Below, piece after piece: positions 1 to 9,738 of a DNA stretch of 64,000 nucleotides; positions within the stretch are counted from its first letter, which is position 1; each line of letters starts with the position of its first letter. The DNA is from Pricia antarctica (GTDB lineage: Bacteria > Bacteroidota > Bacteroidia > Flavobacteriales > Flavobacteriaceae). Under the pieces are notes generated by a model that had not been told where the DNA came from, did no database searches, and saw nothing but the letters and a program-made list of their open reading frames with translations. The position numbers were made by a program, and so were the translations under genes. The stretch covers positions 309,232-373,231 of the forward strand of contig NZ_FNAO01000008.1 in assembly GCF_900101815.1 (NCBI RefSeq), written 5' to 3'.

Positions 1-903
1 ATAGGTAGTATCGTTGACCCAAAAATCGCCCTTAAAGGTCAATTCGTTCTTACGCCTGGGATAATACACGATATTATAGCACCATTTGTTATCGATGAAA
101 GCACTATCGCGCAACGCGTAATTATAGACGTCAATGCCCGTTTTGGAAAGGGGACTCGTAAAACTCTTGTCAAAAAATTTGATGTAGTTATTGTACACAT
201 TGTATTCGGCGTACATGTCTTGCACAAAGGCGGTAATGGACTGATTGTTCTCGAAACCGGAGTTTTTACTGCCGAGTACATCTTCCTTTTCGGTCTGTAG
301 GATATTATCGCCATACACTTTCGAAAATTTTTCGTTCAGAAATATCGGCAGATAGGTCTTTCCGGTTATTCGAGAGGTATCAAGGTCTTTGAACATGAAT
401 TCAAGGCCTTTGAAGACACGGCTCTTAATGACCGAACTGTCGATGGTGTTCAGATCGAACTCCACCTTTTCATATTTGTCATATTTATACTGATCGAATA
501 AACTGAGTCCGTTTCGGCGTTTCTTTTCCCAGATTTTTCTGAGGATATCGATAGCGGGATTGTTCTTTTTGGACTGTTTGCCCGCGATTAGCACCACTTC
601 TTTCAGCTGCTCGCTCGACTCGACCATGGTGATTTTCATATCATAGTTCACCTTTTGGGACAAGTTGATCTCTTGGGTCTCGTAGCCGATAAACGATACG
701 ATCAGCGTTGGATAGGTAGTGTCCGATTCTAGATAGAACCTGCCATCGTCGTTGGTAATCGTACCTTCCTGCGAATCTTTAAAGAGCACGTTGGCGAAGG
801 GCACCGTCACGCCAGCTTCGTCAATAATGACGCCACCGACCTTGGTCTGCGCATACGAAAATGCAACCATGAGCAGGAAAATCGGTATGAGGATTCTTTT
901 CAT
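1..903 (-). CDS. DUF5686 family protein with carboxypeptidase-regulatory-like domain (partial, runs off left edge)
   Basis: The frame opens at an ATG at 903 and has no stop before base 1, so about 301 N-terminal residues are visible. A signal peptide (MKRILIPIFLLMVAFSYAQ) precedes a CarboxypepD_reg-like beta-sandwich at about residues 20-105, with the usual VGGVIIDEAG start and VSFIGYETQEI end. The following segment, rich in Lys and Tyr, matches the start of DUF5686. Family members are large (about 800 residues) outer-membrane or surface proteins of Bacteroidota, and their role is unknown. The gene sits downstream of pdhB on the same strand, with a gap of nearly 150 bases, so co-transcription is uncertain. 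The family call is by pattern recognition and the C-terminal barrel cannot be seen. Confidence 0.8.
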   Translation of the reverse strand, partial: MKRILIPIFLLMVAFSYAQTKVGGVIIDEAGVTVPFANVLFKDSQEGTITNDDGRFYLESDTTYPTLIVSFIGYETQEINLSQKVNYDMKITMVESSEQLKEVVLIAGKQSKKNNPAIDILRKIWEKKRRNGLSLFDQYKYDKYEKVEFDLNTIDSSVIKSRVFKGLEFMFKDLDTSRITGKTYLPIFLNEKFSKVYGDNILQTEKEDVLGSKNSGFENNQSITAFVQDMYAEYNVYNNYIKFFDKSFTSPLSKTGIDVYNYALRDSAFIDNKWCYNIVYYPRRKNELTFKGDFWVNDTTY

Positions 904-1050
904 CTAAATTATTTCGTTGACGACACCCATGGTACAACTAACGTATCACGAACTCCTTTGCAATGGAGGTTTTGATTTGAAAACCGTCCATAAAAAATGC
1001 TCCGCCGACCTACGTCAACGAAGCAAAAGTACCCTTAGTATCTGTATCCT

Positions 1051-2028
1051 TTATTTATATAACACTTTCTTAACAGCCTTGATCACATCTTGGTGGTTCG
1101 GCAGCCACTCTTTCAATAACACCGGGGAATAGGGCGCCGGTGTATCGGCAGTGTTGATTTTTTGGATGGGTGCATCCAAATAATCGAAAGCGTGCGCCTG
1201 AATATGGTAGGTAATTTCGGTAGCAACGTTCCCGAAAGGCCAAGCTTCTTCCAAAATGACCAGTCGGTTGGTTTTCTTGACAGATTTGAGTACGGCCTCA
1301 TAATCTAAAGGATATACGGTGCGCAGGTCGATGATCTCACAGCTAATATCCTCCCTTTCAAGTTCTTCGGCGGCTTTATAGGCCTCCTTTATGATTTTTC
1401 CGAAAGATACAATGGTCACGTCCGTACCTTCCCTTTTAATATCGGCCTTTCCGATCGGGATGGTAAATTCGCCCTCAGGCACATCCCCTTTATCCCCGTA
1501 CATCTGCTCCGATTCCATAAAAATAACCGGGTCATCGTCACGGATCGCCGATTTCAGCAATCCCTTGGCATCCGCAGGATTGGAAGGTACGACGACCTTC
1601 AAACCGGGACAGTTGGCATACCAACTCTCGAAAGCCTGGGAATGCGTGGCGCCCAATTGCCCCGCAGAGCCCGTGGGACCACGAAATACGATGGGGCAGG
1701 GAAATTGCCCACCGGACATCTGACGGATCTTGGCCGCATTGTTGATAATCTGGTCGATACCCACTAAGGCAAAGTTAAAGGTCATGAATTCGATAATCGG
1801 TCGGCAGCCCGTCATGGTAGAGCCTACCCCGATACCGGAAAAACCCAGTTCGGAAATCGGCGTGTCGATAATGCGCTTGGCGCCGAACTCGTCCAACATC
1901 CCTTTTGACGCCTTGTAAGCCCCGTTATATTCCGCCACTTCCTCGCCCATAAGGTATATGGACTCATCATTCCGCATCTCTTCGGACATCGCTTCGACAA
2001 TGGCTTCCCTAAATTGTAACGTTTTCAT
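1051..2028 (-). CDS. pdhB: Pyruvate dehydrogenase E1 component subunit beta
   Basis: 325 residues, the full length for E1 beta. With PdhA it forms the thiamine-diphosphate-dependent E1 that decarboxylates pyruvate and reductively acetylates the lipoyl groups of E2 in the cytoplasm. It starts with the typical KTLQFREAIVEAMSEEM, followed by LMGEEVAEYNGAYKASKGML with the TPP-contacting Glu, and carries the transketolase-C part ending VTIVSFGKII..AAEELE. It lies divergent from etfB across 166 bases. The partner genes pdhA and pdhC are about 27 kb away at 28137-30904, so the complex is encoded at two loci. The alternative, a branched-chain 2-oxoacid E1 beta, is less likely because the E2 in the window is pyruvate-type. 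Confidence 0.93.
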   Translation of the reverse strand: MKTLQFREAIVEAMSEEMRNDESIYLMGEEVAEYNGAYKASKGMLDEFGAKRIIDTPISELGFSGIGVGSTMTGCRPIIEFMTFNFALVGIDQIINNAAKIRQMSGGQFPCPIVFRGPTGSAGQLGATHSQAFESWYANCPGLKVVVPSNPADAKGLLKSAIRDDDPVIFMESEQMYGDKGDVPEGEFTIPIGKADIKREGTDVTIVSFGKIIKEAYKAAEELEREDISCEIIDLRTVYPLDYEAVLKSVKKTNRLVILEEAWPFGNVATEITYHIQAHAFDYLDAPIQKINTADTPAPYSPVLLKEWLPNHQDVIKAVKKVLYK

Positions 2029-2158
2029 AAGCTTAATCTTTTCCTGAGGCTTTTAGCGCAAGCAAAAATAGGAAAATATATGGCAACCCATCACCCCATC
2101 CCATCAAAAAAGGGATAAAATTTATTATGCATGCATAGCTTTTTTCGGAATTTATAGC

Positions 2159-2166
2159 TATCTTCG
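2159..2166 (+). promoter_or_regulatory. Possible -7 promoter box for etfBA
   Basis: TATCTTCG differs by one base from the Bacteroidota -7 consensus TAnnTTTG and lies 28 bases before the etfB ATG. No convincing -33 TTG was found at the usual spacing. Confidence 0.3.
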
Positions 2167-2194
2167 TAGAGACAATTTTAAAAGAGTAAAGGAA

Positions 2195-2935
2195 ATGAAA
2201 ATATTGGTTTGCATAAGTAACGTACCCGATACGACATCGAAAATCAATTTTACCGATGGCGACACGAAATTCGATACCAACGGGGTGCAATTTGTCATTA
2301 ACCCCAACGATGAATTCGGACTCACACGTGCCATGTGGTTCAAGGAAAAACAGGGAGCTACCGTACATATTGCGACGGTCGGTGAAGCTACGGTCGAACC
2401 GACTATGCGCAAAGCTTTGGCCATAGGTGCCGATGAAGGCATTCGGGTAAATGTGGCACCTACCGATGGATATTTTGTAGCCGAGCAACTGGCGGCAGTG
2501 GTGAAAAATGGCGAGTACGATTTAGTAATCGCCGGACGGGAATCCATCGATTATAACGGTGGGATGGTGCCCGGTATTTTGGCCACGATGTTAGGTATGA
2601 ATTTTGTAAACACCTGTATCAGCCTTGAAATCGAAGGGGATACGGCAACCGCAATCCGTGAAATCGACGGTGGAAAAGAGACGGTAAAAACCGCCTTGCC
2701 GCTGGTCATTGGCGGCCAAAAAGGTTTGGTAGAGGAAAGCGACCTGAAAATCCCCAATATGCGGGGTATCATGATGGCCCGGAAAAAAGCGCTCAACGTT
2801 GTCGAACCCGTTGACGCCACGAAAGCCACCCAAGACGTCAGTTTCGACAAACCGGCTGCAAAAGGGCAGGTTAAACTGGTCGACTCGGTCGATGAGTTGG
2901 TAGATCTGTTGCATAATGAAGCGAAGGTGATATAA
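2195..2935 (+). CDS. etfB: Electron transfer flavoprotein subunit beta
   Basis: 246 residues. It opens with MKILVCISNVPDTTSKI, the adenine-nucleotide-binding N-terminus of EtfB, and has the AGRESIDYNGGMVPGILATM region that recalls the family signature. EtfB binds AMP and, with EtfA, carries electrons from acyl-CoA dehydrogenases towards the quinone pool. etfA follows 19 bases downstream, so they form an operon. An acyl-CoA dehydrogenase that could feed it is in this window at 54964. The start is supported by full family length and the near-consensus promoter box upstream. Confidence 0.95.
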   Translation: MKILVCISNVPDTTSKINFTDGDTKFDTNGVQFVINPNDEFGLTRAMWFKEKQGATVHIATVGEATVEPTMRKALAIGADEGIRVNVAPTDGYFVAEQLAAVVKNGEYDLVIAGRESIDYNGGMVPGILATMLGMNFVNTCISLEIEGDTATAIREIDGGKETVKTALPLVIGGQKGLVEESDLKIPNMRGIMMARKKALNVVEPVDATKATQDVSFDKPAAKGQVKLVDSVDELVDLLHNEAKVI

Positions 2936-2954
2936 ATTCCAAACAAAAAGAAAC

Positions 2955-3923
2955 ATGTCCATATTAGTATATACAGAATCCGAAAACGGAAAATTTAAGA
3001 AGAACGCCTTTGAAGTGGCCTCTTATGCCAAAGCAGTGGCCGATCAGATGGGGACTTCGGTAACCGCGATATCCTTCAACGCTTCCGAGCACGAAAACTT
3101 GGGAGCCTATGGGGTTTCGAAAGTTTTGAACGTGACCCATGATATTTTAAAAACTTTCAACGCCGAGGCGTATGCCAAAGTGATCGCCCAAGGGGCAGAA
3201 AAAGAAGGCGCCAAGGTCGTGGTGGTCAGTTCAAGTGCCAACAGTAAATTTTTGGCGCCCATTTTGGCCGCCAAACTGAAGGCCGGCTACGTGCCGAATG
3301 TAGTAGCGGCCCCCGATAGCACATCCCCTTTTAAAGTGAAACGTACCGCTTTCAGCAACAAGGGTTTCGCACATACCGAAATCAGCACTGATATCAAGAT
3401 TATTGGAGTCTCTAACAACGCATTTGGACTGAAAGAAAACCAGGCCGATGCCCAAGTAGAAGATTTCAGTCCCGAATTGGGCGACGGTGATTTCTCCGTC
3501 AAATCAGTGGATATCGATAAGGTGGCCGGCAAGGTCACCATCGCCGATGCCGAGATAGTAGTATCCGGAGGACGCGGAATGAAAGGACCGGAAAACTGGG
3601 GAATGATCGAAGAATTGGCCGATGTGCTAGGGGCGGCTACCGCCTGTTCCAAACCCGTCTCCGATATGGGATGGCGCCCACACGGCGAGCACGTGGGGCA
3701 AACCGGCAAACCTGTTGCCGCTAATTTATATGTAGCGGTAGGTATCTCGGGAGCCATTCAGCACTTGGCGGGAGTCAGTGCCTCAAAGACCAAAGTGGTC
3801 ATCAACAACGACCCCGAAGCCCCTTTCTTCAAGGCAGCGGACTACGGAATCGTCGGCGATGCCTTTGAAGTGGTACCCAAACTCGTCGAAAAATTAAAGG
3901 AATTTAAAGCGCAAAACGCGTAA
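2955..3923 (+). CDS. etfA: Electron transfer flavoprotein subunit alpha
   Basis: 322 residues, the usual length. The N-terminal half (MSILVYTESENGKFKKNAFE) pairs with EtfB. The C-terminal FAD domain carries VSGGRGMKGPENWGMIEELA, the conserved CSKPVSDMGW stretch, and the signature GISGAIQHLAG near residue 265, where FAD is held. It is the second gene of etfBA and is followed by a strong intrinsic terminator. Nothing is unusual. Confidence 0.96.
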   Translation: MSILVYTESENGKFKKNAFEVASYAKAVADQMGTSVTAISFNASEHENLGAYGVSKVLNVTHDILKTFNAEAYAKVIAQGAEKEGAKVVVVSSSANSKFLAPILAAKLKAGYVPNVVAAPDSTSPFKVKRTAFSNKGFAHTEISTDIKIIGVSNNAFGLKENQADAQVEDFSPELGDGDFSVKSVDIDKVAGKVTIADAEIVVSGGRGMKGPENWGMIEELADVLGAATACSKPVSDMGWRPHGEHVGQTGKPVAANLYVAVGISGAIQHLAGVSASKTKVVINNDPEAPFFKAADYGIVGDAFEVVPKLVEKLKEFKAQNA

Positions 3924-3949
3924 TATTTGTTAATTTGCGCGCCCAACGG

Positions 3950-3997
3950 GGCTACTTAAAATGTCTGGAAAGCCCGATATTTAAGTAGCCTTTTTGT
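3950..3997 (+). terminator. Intrinsic terminator of etfBA
   Basis: An 11-bp perfect inverted repeat, GGCTACTTAAA at 3950 and TTTAAGTAGCC at 3980, is separated by 19 bases and followed by TTTTT. It lies 27 bases after the etfA stop. Confidence 0.85.
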
Positions 3998-4010
3998 ATT
4001 TTTATAGCCT

Positions 4011-4640
4011 ATGAGCTTAGTACGATTAAAAATTAAGGGAATTTCCTATAGTCAAACGCAGAACGGCGCCTATGCCCTCATTTTGAACGAGGTAGAAGGT
4101 GACCGTAAATTGCCTATAGTCATCGGAGCCTTCGAGGCACAGTCGATAGCCATCGCCCTTGAAAAAGAAATCAAGCCTCCACGACCCTTGACACACGACC
4201 TATTCAAGAATTTCGCCGATCGCTTCGAAATCGTCATCAAACAGGTCATCATCCATAAATTGGTCGACGGCGTCTTTTATTCCAGCATCATCTGTGAGCG
4301 AGATAAAATTGAGGAGATTATAGATGCGCGTACCAGCGACGCCATCGCTTTGGCCCTCCGTTTCAATGCGCCAATTTTCACGTACAAGACCATTTTGGAC
4401 AAGGCCGGTATCTTTCTTAAATTTTCGTCCAAGGACAGCAAAAAAGAAGGCAATAATGAAAGCATCGTAGTCGACGAAATCTTACAGGAAGGGGATACCG
4501 TCGAAATCGAATCCGGTGCCTCCGACGGATATACCGAACTTTCGATAGACGAACTCAACAAAGAACTCGATAAGGCCGTCGCCAATGAAGACTACGAAAA
4601 GGCCGCCAAGCTTCGCGACGAGATTTCCAAACGCAATTAA
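4011..4640 (+). CDS. Bifunctional nuclease family protein (DUF151) with C-terminal UVR motif
   Basis: 209 residues. Residues 1-135 match the bifunctional nuclease fold: LPIVIGAFEAQSIAIALE, then TSDAIALALRFNAPIFT. The last 35 residues (ELDKAVANEDYEKAAKLRDE) are a UvrB/UvrC helical-hairpin motif of the kind that mediates protein contacts. Plant BBD-type relatives have been assigned RNase and DNase activity; for bacterial members the role is unproven. It sits between the etf terminator and nupC (15 bases), probably co-transcribed with nupC. Confidence 0.88.
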   Translation: MSLVRLKIKGISYSQTQNGAYALILNEVEGDRKLPIVIGAFEAQSIAIALEKEIKPPRPLTHDLFKNFADRFEIVIKQVIIHKLVDGVFYSSIICERDKIEEIIDARTSDAIALALRFNAPIFTYKTILDKAGIFLKFSSKDSKKEGNNESIVVDEILQEGDTVEIESGASDGYTELSIDELNKELDKAVANEDYEKAAKLRDEISKRN

Positions 4641-4655
4641 TTTAGCAAACGTTTA

Positions 4656-6104
4656 ATGAAACGCACCCTCTGGATTCTCTTGCTGGCCCTTTTTTTTATT
4701 TTTCCGGCCGTAGCACAAGATTCTCTCGGTCTGGATGCCGTTGAAGGAGTAATTATCAATGATGTGCTTTCCGAAAACGCCGCGGAAATCGTTCCCAATC
4801 AAGGTATTTCCATTAGTAGCGTTTCCCGGGGTTTACTGGGGATGTTGGTACTTCTTTTACTATCCTTTTTGTTCAGTTCGAACCGTAGAGCGATCAATTG
4901 GAAGACCGTGGGGATTGGGCTGGCACTTCAATTGATTATCGCCATAGGCGTTTTGAAAGTTACCTTTATTCAAAAAGGATTCGAGGCCGTAGGGGAGGTT
5001 TTTATCAGTATTTTAGGATATACGAGGGCAGGAAGTAAATTTTTGTTCGAGGGGCTCGTGGTCGATACCAACACCTTCGGCTATATATTTGCTTTTCAGG
5101 TACTGCCGACCATAATCTTTTTTTCCGCCCTGACCTCCTTGCTTTTCTATTTGGGCGTTATTCAAAAGGTAGTAAAAGCGCTGGCATGGCTATTGTCCAA
5201 AAGCCTCGGCATCTCCGGACCGGAAAGCCTTTCGGTAGCCGGAAATATATTTTTGGGCCAAACGGAAGCCCCGTTATTGATCAAGGCCTATCTTGAAAAA
5301 ATGAACCGATCCGAAATCCTACTCGTGATGATCGGCGGGATGGCTACCGTAGCGGGAGCCGTATTGGCCGCCTATATCGGGTTTTTAGGAGGAGAGGACA
5401 AGCTACTGCAGCTCGTCTTTGCCAAACATCTTTTAGCCGCATCGGTGATGGCGGCTCCTGGTGCCATTGTCATCTCTAAAATGCTCTACCCCCAGACCGA
5501 GCCTGTAAACACCGAAGTAGAAGTTTCCAACGCCAAAATAGGTTCGAATGCTTTAGATGCCATCGCCAACGGCACCACCGAAGGTCTCAAACTCGCGGTA
5601 AACGTAGGCGCCATGCTTTTGGTATTCGTTGCCCTGATCGCCATGATCAACGGCATCTTGGGATATGCCGGCGACCTCACCTCCCTCAACGGATGGATTG
5701 CCGCCAATACCACTTACGAAACCTTTTCTTTGGAAGCGATTCTAGGCACCCTCTTCGCCCCGCTCATGTGGCTCATTGGTGTCGCCAACGAAGACATCAT
5801 GCTCATGGGCCAATTACTAGGAATCAAATTGGTCGCCAGCGAATTCGTCGGCTATATTCAACTGGCCGAACTCAAGGACCTCGCCACAGGCGCCAATTTA
5901 TCCTATAACAAATCCGTCATCATGGCCACCTATATGCTTTGTGGCTTCGCCAACTTCGCTTCTATTGGTATTCAGATCGGCGGTATCGGTTCATTGGCTC
6001 CCGGACAACGCAAAACGCTTTCCGAATTTGGGTTGAAGGCCGTTTTAGGCGGGTCTATCGCTTCACTGCTTTCGGCAACGATTGCGGGGATGATATTGGG
6101 GTAG
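4656..6104 (+). CDS. nupC: NupC-family Na+ (or H+)-coupled nucleoside transporter with N-terminal extension
   Basis: 482 residues, longer than the about 400 of enterobacterial NupC. The N-terminus looks like a signal peptide (MKRTLWILLLALFFIFPAVA, cleavage after AQ) followed by about 50 extra residues. The CNT core starts near residue 65 (LLSFLFSSNRRAINWKTVG) and contains the conserved GQTEAPLLIKAYLEKMNRSE and GVANEDIMLMGQLLGIKLVASEFVGY substrate/ion motifs. It imports nucleosides across the inner membrane. The N-terminal extension with a cleavable-looking signal is a lineage feature rather than an error, since the frame is open and hydrophobic throughout. Confidence 0.92.
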   Translation: MKRTLWILLLALFFIFPAVAQDSLGLDAVEGVIINDVLSENAAEIVPNQGISISSVSRGLLGMLVLLLLSFLFSSNRRAINWKTVGIGLALQLIIAIGVLKVTFIQKGFEAVGEVFISILGYTRAGSKFLFEGLVVDTNTFGYIFAFQVLPTIIFFSALTSLLFYLGVIQKVVKALAWLLSKSLGISGPESLSVAGNIFLGQTEAPLLIKAYLEKMNRSEILLVMIGGMATVAGAVLAAYIGFLGGEDKLLQLVFAKHLLAASVMAAPGAIVISKMLYPQTEPVNTEVEVSNAKIGSNALDAIANGTTEGLKLAVNVGAMLLVFVALIAMINGILGYAGDLTSLNGWIAANTTYETFSLEAILGTLFAPLMWLIGVANEDIMLMGQLLGIKLVASEFVGYIQLAELKDLATGANLSYNKSVIMATYMLCGFANFASIGIQIGGIGSLAPGQRKTLSEFGLKAVLGGSIASLLSATIAGMILG

Positions 6105-6315
6105 TGAGGTTGTCATCTTTTGACTTATAAACTCCAACCCAAATTTTCAAGTTCGTTCGGTAGGTCTTTTTGTCAGGTAATGTAGAATACACCCTTTTTT
6201 CAACAATGAACCTCATCCACCTACGATAATTTGACTTTATGATTAAATGAGAAAATTCAGCATAAGTGTCGAAAATACACTATATTTAGATGCTATATTT
6301 TTAAATCCACTCCTT

Positions 6316-7275
6316 ATGAATCCTATGCTAAGAAATTTGACGAAAACAGCGCTATATGTTTTGTTATTTATATTTGCCGAATCAATATGGGCTCAAGATG
6401 GAACGATTACTCCATTAGAAGCACCGAAAGAGCCAAACGCCATTCCGCTCGGCACTGGTGGTGTCGATGATCAACCTGCCAAAGAAACTTGGTTCCGCCA
6501 GTGGGGAGACCCGATGGCCCGAAACATTACCACTGCGACCCTAACCCCGTTTCTGCCCGAACCCGGCACCGCAAACGGCGCAACCGTGATTGTGGCACCA
6601 GGTGGAGGCTTCCGATGGCTTTCGATGGGCAACGAAGGATGGGAGGTAGCAGAGGCCCTTGCCAAAAAGGGCATCACCGCGTTTGTACTCAAATACCGGC
6701 TACGCCCAACCGCAGAATCGCTCGATGACTTCAAGGCTTGGATGAATCGGCCAAGAACCCCACCTACCGAATCTGCAGCGTCTTCCGATTCTACCAAAGC
6801 GGTAGCGCCACCACAACCACAGCGAGATGACTTGTCCGACCAACTTGAGGATGCCGAGGCAGCCTACGCCCTTATACTCGAGCGTGCTGAGGAGTGGGGC
6901 GTGGATACGGACCGAATCGGGATGATCGGTTTTTCTGCCGGTGCCGGTCTCACCATGCACTCAACGTTGAATTCCACAACAATGGACTTGGCTTTTATCG
7001 GTCCAATTTACGGTGGCATGGGTGCCGTCGAAGTTCCCGAGAACGCTCCACCCATGTTCAATGTAATCGCCACCGATGACTTTCTTTTCAGAGGTCAGTT
7101 TGGCGTTATTGATTCATGGTATAAAGCGGGGATCCCCGTTGAGTTTCACTTGTACCAAAATGGAGGTCATGGTTTTGGTCTCGGAAATCCCGATCGAACC
7201 AGCAACCGTTGGTTTGATGCGTTTGTATACTGGTTGGATGTTAATGGCTTTATGGCGGCCAAATCGGCGGAGTGA
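6316..7275 (+). CDS. Secreted alpha/beta hydrolase (esterase, acetyl-xylan-esterase-like)
   Basis: 319 residues from the ATG at 6316. That start gives a signal peptide (MNPMLRNLTKTALYVLLFIF..WAQ); an in-frame ATG at 6247 would add 23 residues before it. The core has the oxyanion region VAPGGGFRWLS, the nucleophile elbow GFSAGAG (GxSxG), a later Asp in ATDDFLF and the catalytic His in NGGHGFGLG. This is the family often labelled xylanase or esterase in Bacteroidota; substrate is unknown, but a periplasmic carbohydrate-ester deacetylase is plausible. It stands alone between nupC and an ASCH gene and belongs to the accessory patch. Confidence 0.82.
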   Translation: MNPMLRNLTKTALYVLLFIFAESIWAQDGTITPLEAPKEPNAIPLGTGGVDDQPAKETWFRQWGDPMARNITTATLTPFLPEPGTANGATVIVAPGGGFRWLSMGNEGWEVAEALAKKGITAFVLKYRLRPTAESLDDFKAWMNRPRTPPTESAASSDSTKAVAPPQPQRDDLSDQLEDAEAAYALILERAEEWGVDTDRIGMIGFSAGAGLTMHSTLNSTTMDLAFIGPIYGGMGAVEVPENAPPMFNVIATDDFLFRGQFGVIDSWYKAGIPVEFHLYQNGGHGFGLGNPDRTSNRWFDAFVYWLDVNGFMAAKSAE

Positions 7276-7554
7276 GAAAATTACATACGGGGATTACGAT
7301 TTTGATCGTAATTGCTTTGATAGCCTATCGTATCGATGCAAAACCTTTCGCCATGTAAAATAATATGCACTTCGAGTGAGAAAGGAAAATGGCGAGCAAT
7401 AAGTGAAATACATACAGCCGTATTCAAAATAGAACACGCCAACTTGAAATTTTTAATTCGCTATGCAAATCTGTATTATTACTATCCAAAAACAATGAAA
7501 CCACTAAAATCTTTCTTTACTTCATTTTATTGAGCTGACAAAGCCAAACCAAAA
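7276..7554. other. Gene-poor spacer between the esterase and the ASCH gene
   Basis: No convincing gene. One perfect hairpin is present at 7293-7312 (ATTACGAT, loop TTTG, ATCGTAAT) but it lacks a T-run. Short frames such as 7495-7533 have no recognisable features. Confidence 0.5.
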
Positions 7555-8045
7555 ATGGAATAAACACCGAAAACGGTGTTGACCAAAGCGTTTTAGAAAT
7601 GTGGAACGCCTTTACCGAATCAAACCCAGAATTTAAAAAAGAAGAACTACCTGAATCGACATTTTTCCATGACAATGAAGCGGACGCCAATCGCTTAGCG
7701 GAATTGATTGTAAACGGAAAAAAGAAAGCAGGTTCTAATTTATATCATTGGTACGAAGAAGTTAATGCCGATTTACCAAAAATCGGAACAAAAAGTATTG
7801 TAACGGATTTTGATGGAAAAGCAAGGGCGATAATTGAAACCATAAAAGTAGATACCATTCCTTTCCATCAGATTTCCGCAGCATACGCTGAAATGGATAT
7901 GGGTACGACCATTGAACCGCTCAAAAAATGGAAAAAAGCACATTGGGACTTTTTTGCGAACGCTTTGGAAGAAAGCGGAAAGAAGCCGACCGAAGATATG
8001 CTCATAGTCTGCGAAAAATTTGAAACCATTTGGCCAAAAAAATAG
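7555..8045 (+). CDS. ASCH domain protein, 5' end probably disrupted by a 1-base frameshift
   Basis: The annotated frame is 7599-8045 (148 residues, ATG at 7599). It has the ASCH features: an MWNAF opening, FHDNEADANRLAELI, GKKKAG, then a beta-barrel with DFDGKARAIIET and the C-terminal WKKAHWDFFANAL. ASCH domains are PUA-like folds thought to bind RNA or modified nucleosides. Homologues, as I recall them, begin roughly 5-15 residues earlier. The frame is open back to a TGA at 7530s but has no ATG before 7599. An ATG at 7555 is one base out of phase and would give a natural N-terminus (M-x-INTENGVDQSVLEM) if one base were missing. It may therefore be weakly expressed from 7599 or a young pseudogene. 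Confidence 0.7.
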
Positions 8046-8187
8046 GGATTATCCTTTCAACTATTCCCCCTCTTATTTACATAGATGTCAAGCCGTATTA
8101 TAGCCACGAATAACTAACTATGGCCTTCGTTAAAAAGCCCGTTTAAAAAATGCCCTTTCTGAAAGCAAGTTTATGAGGTATTACCCT

Positions 8188-9738
8188 TTACTCTTCTCTT
8201 GGCAATCGTGATTCCCGCTCTGCAATTTGATACACAAGTGCCGCAATTACCGTTGCATTTATCATCATATCACGTTCTGGAACATATTCCAAAGCATCTA
8301 AATTGGTGTGGTGTGTTACGGTACTATAGTTTAATTTATCTTGAATGATCTGAAAACCGGGAATTTTGTAATAATCGAACACGTCATGATCCGTAAAATT
8401 TGTGTTTTGAATAGTTAGATTATTGACATCCAAATGTTCATAGGGTGACAGCATTTCCTCAAAAATAGGTTTTACCGCTTCGTTTCCTTGCAAATACAGC
8501 CCTCGCATTTGTCCGGCACCATTATCCATATTAATATAGGCCGAAATTTTTTCAACCTCTTTTTTTCTAGAGGTCTCATGTACCTTTCCGTAGTGATTTT
8601 CTGCATAGGCCATAGAACCGAGATAGCCTTGCTCCTCACCGCCCCAAAGTGCAATTCTAATAGTTCGTTTTGGTTTTAAACCGGAAGCTTTAATAATTCG
8701 CATCACTTCCATCATCACTGCCGATCCCGCTCCGTTATCCGTAGCCCCGGATGCCGGGTGCCAAGAGTCAAAATGTGCCCCGATCATAACAACCTCATCC
8801 TTTAATTTTGAATCTGAACCTGTAATCTCTGCGATAATATTCACATTGTTTTCAGGTTTTAAATAGAGTTCCGAATCCAAATGAAATTTTATCTTTGGAT
8901 TGATTTCCCGATCAATCAAGCGTTTTAATTTTCCGAAACTTTCCGGCGAAATGGCAAAATAGGGAACTGATTTTTCATGGCTTTCCCTAAAATTATAGGA
9001 GCCGCTCGGATGTACAATGCCCGGAAAAAATGGTGTAGTCCCTAAAATACTTAAAGCGCCTTCCGTTTTTAGGAATGAAAAAAAGGCATCGTCTTTTCTC
9101 ATAAAACTTTCGAAAATAACCTCTAGATCCTCGATCAAATCCATATCCCCCGCTGACGGCCCCAAGGGATTGTTCGGTACCGGTACAATTGATTTTTCAG
9201 CTTCGGCAATTTGGTCGTCGGTAAATCGTGTTGAAAGTACCTCGAATAGCATATTCTGTTCTGGCACCGATCCTACCAATATGGTCTTTCCCTGTAATTT
9301 TCCGCTCCATTGCGTTTTTACTTTTTCTAAATCCGTATAACTTTCAATCCAAATCAAATCCCCGATTTGAACACCATCTGAGCTTTCTGTCCACGCATAC
9401 GGATACGCTTGTATTTTCATATAGGCAGGTTCCGTCATTTCTACATTAAACGATTTTACTTCCCAACCCATGCAGTCTTCGCAATAATTTTCGAAATACA
9501 CCTTATCGACACCCCAATTTTCCAAGGTCGTCTTTGCCCATTCCGCCGCTGTATAATACTGATCCGTTCCGGTCAGCCGAGGACCGTAAACATCGGACAA
9601 GTCGGAAATCAGACGCATGACCTGCGATTTCTGAAAGCCTTCGGTATTAATTTTAGAAAGTGCCTGTGATTTTGTTTGGCCGATGGCAGACCATCCTATT
9701 AAAAGGAATGCGATACTGATTTTAGAAAAGATTTTCAT
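8188..9738 (-). CDS. Secreted M28-family zinc metallopeptidase
   Basis: 516 residues from the ATG at 9738, chosen because a signal peptide (MKIFSKISIAFLLIGWSAIG) begins there; the frame extends 19 residues further upstream without reason. Zinc ligands of clan MH are visible: AHFDSWHPASGATDNGAG (His and bridging Asp), GGEEQGYLGS (catalytic and binding Glu), an Asp in NMDNGAG and the final His region NFTDHDVFDYY. A PA-domain-like insert at about residues 120-250 fits family members of this length. It would cleave N-terminal residues or dipeptides in the periplasm or outside. It is a single gene and convergent with the ASCH gene. Confidence 0.87.
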   Translation of the reverse strand: MKIFSKISIAFLLIGWSAIGQTKSQALSKINTEGFQKSQVMRLISDLSDVYGPRLTGTDQYYTAAEWAKTTLENWGVDKVYFENYCEDCMGWEVKSFNVEMTEPAYMKIQAYPYAWTESSDGVQIGDLIWIESYTDLEKVKTQWSGKLQGKTILVGSVPEQNMLFEVLSTRFTDDQIAEAEKSIVPVPNNPLGPSAGDMDLIEDLEVIFESFMRKDDAFFSFLKTEGALSILGTTPFFPGIVHPSGSYNFRESHEKSVPYFAISPESFGKLKRLIDREINPKIKFHLDSELYLKPENNVNIIAEITGSDSKLKDEVVMIGAHFDSWHPASGATDNGAGSAVMMEVMRIIKASGLKPKRTIRIALWGGEEQGYLGSMAYAENHYGKVHETSRKKEVEKISAYINMDNGAGQMRGLYLQGNEAVKPIFEEMLSPYEHLDVNNLTIQNTNFTDHDVFDYYKIPGFQIIQDKLNYSTVTHHTNLDALEYVPERDMMINATVIAALVYQIAERESRLPREE

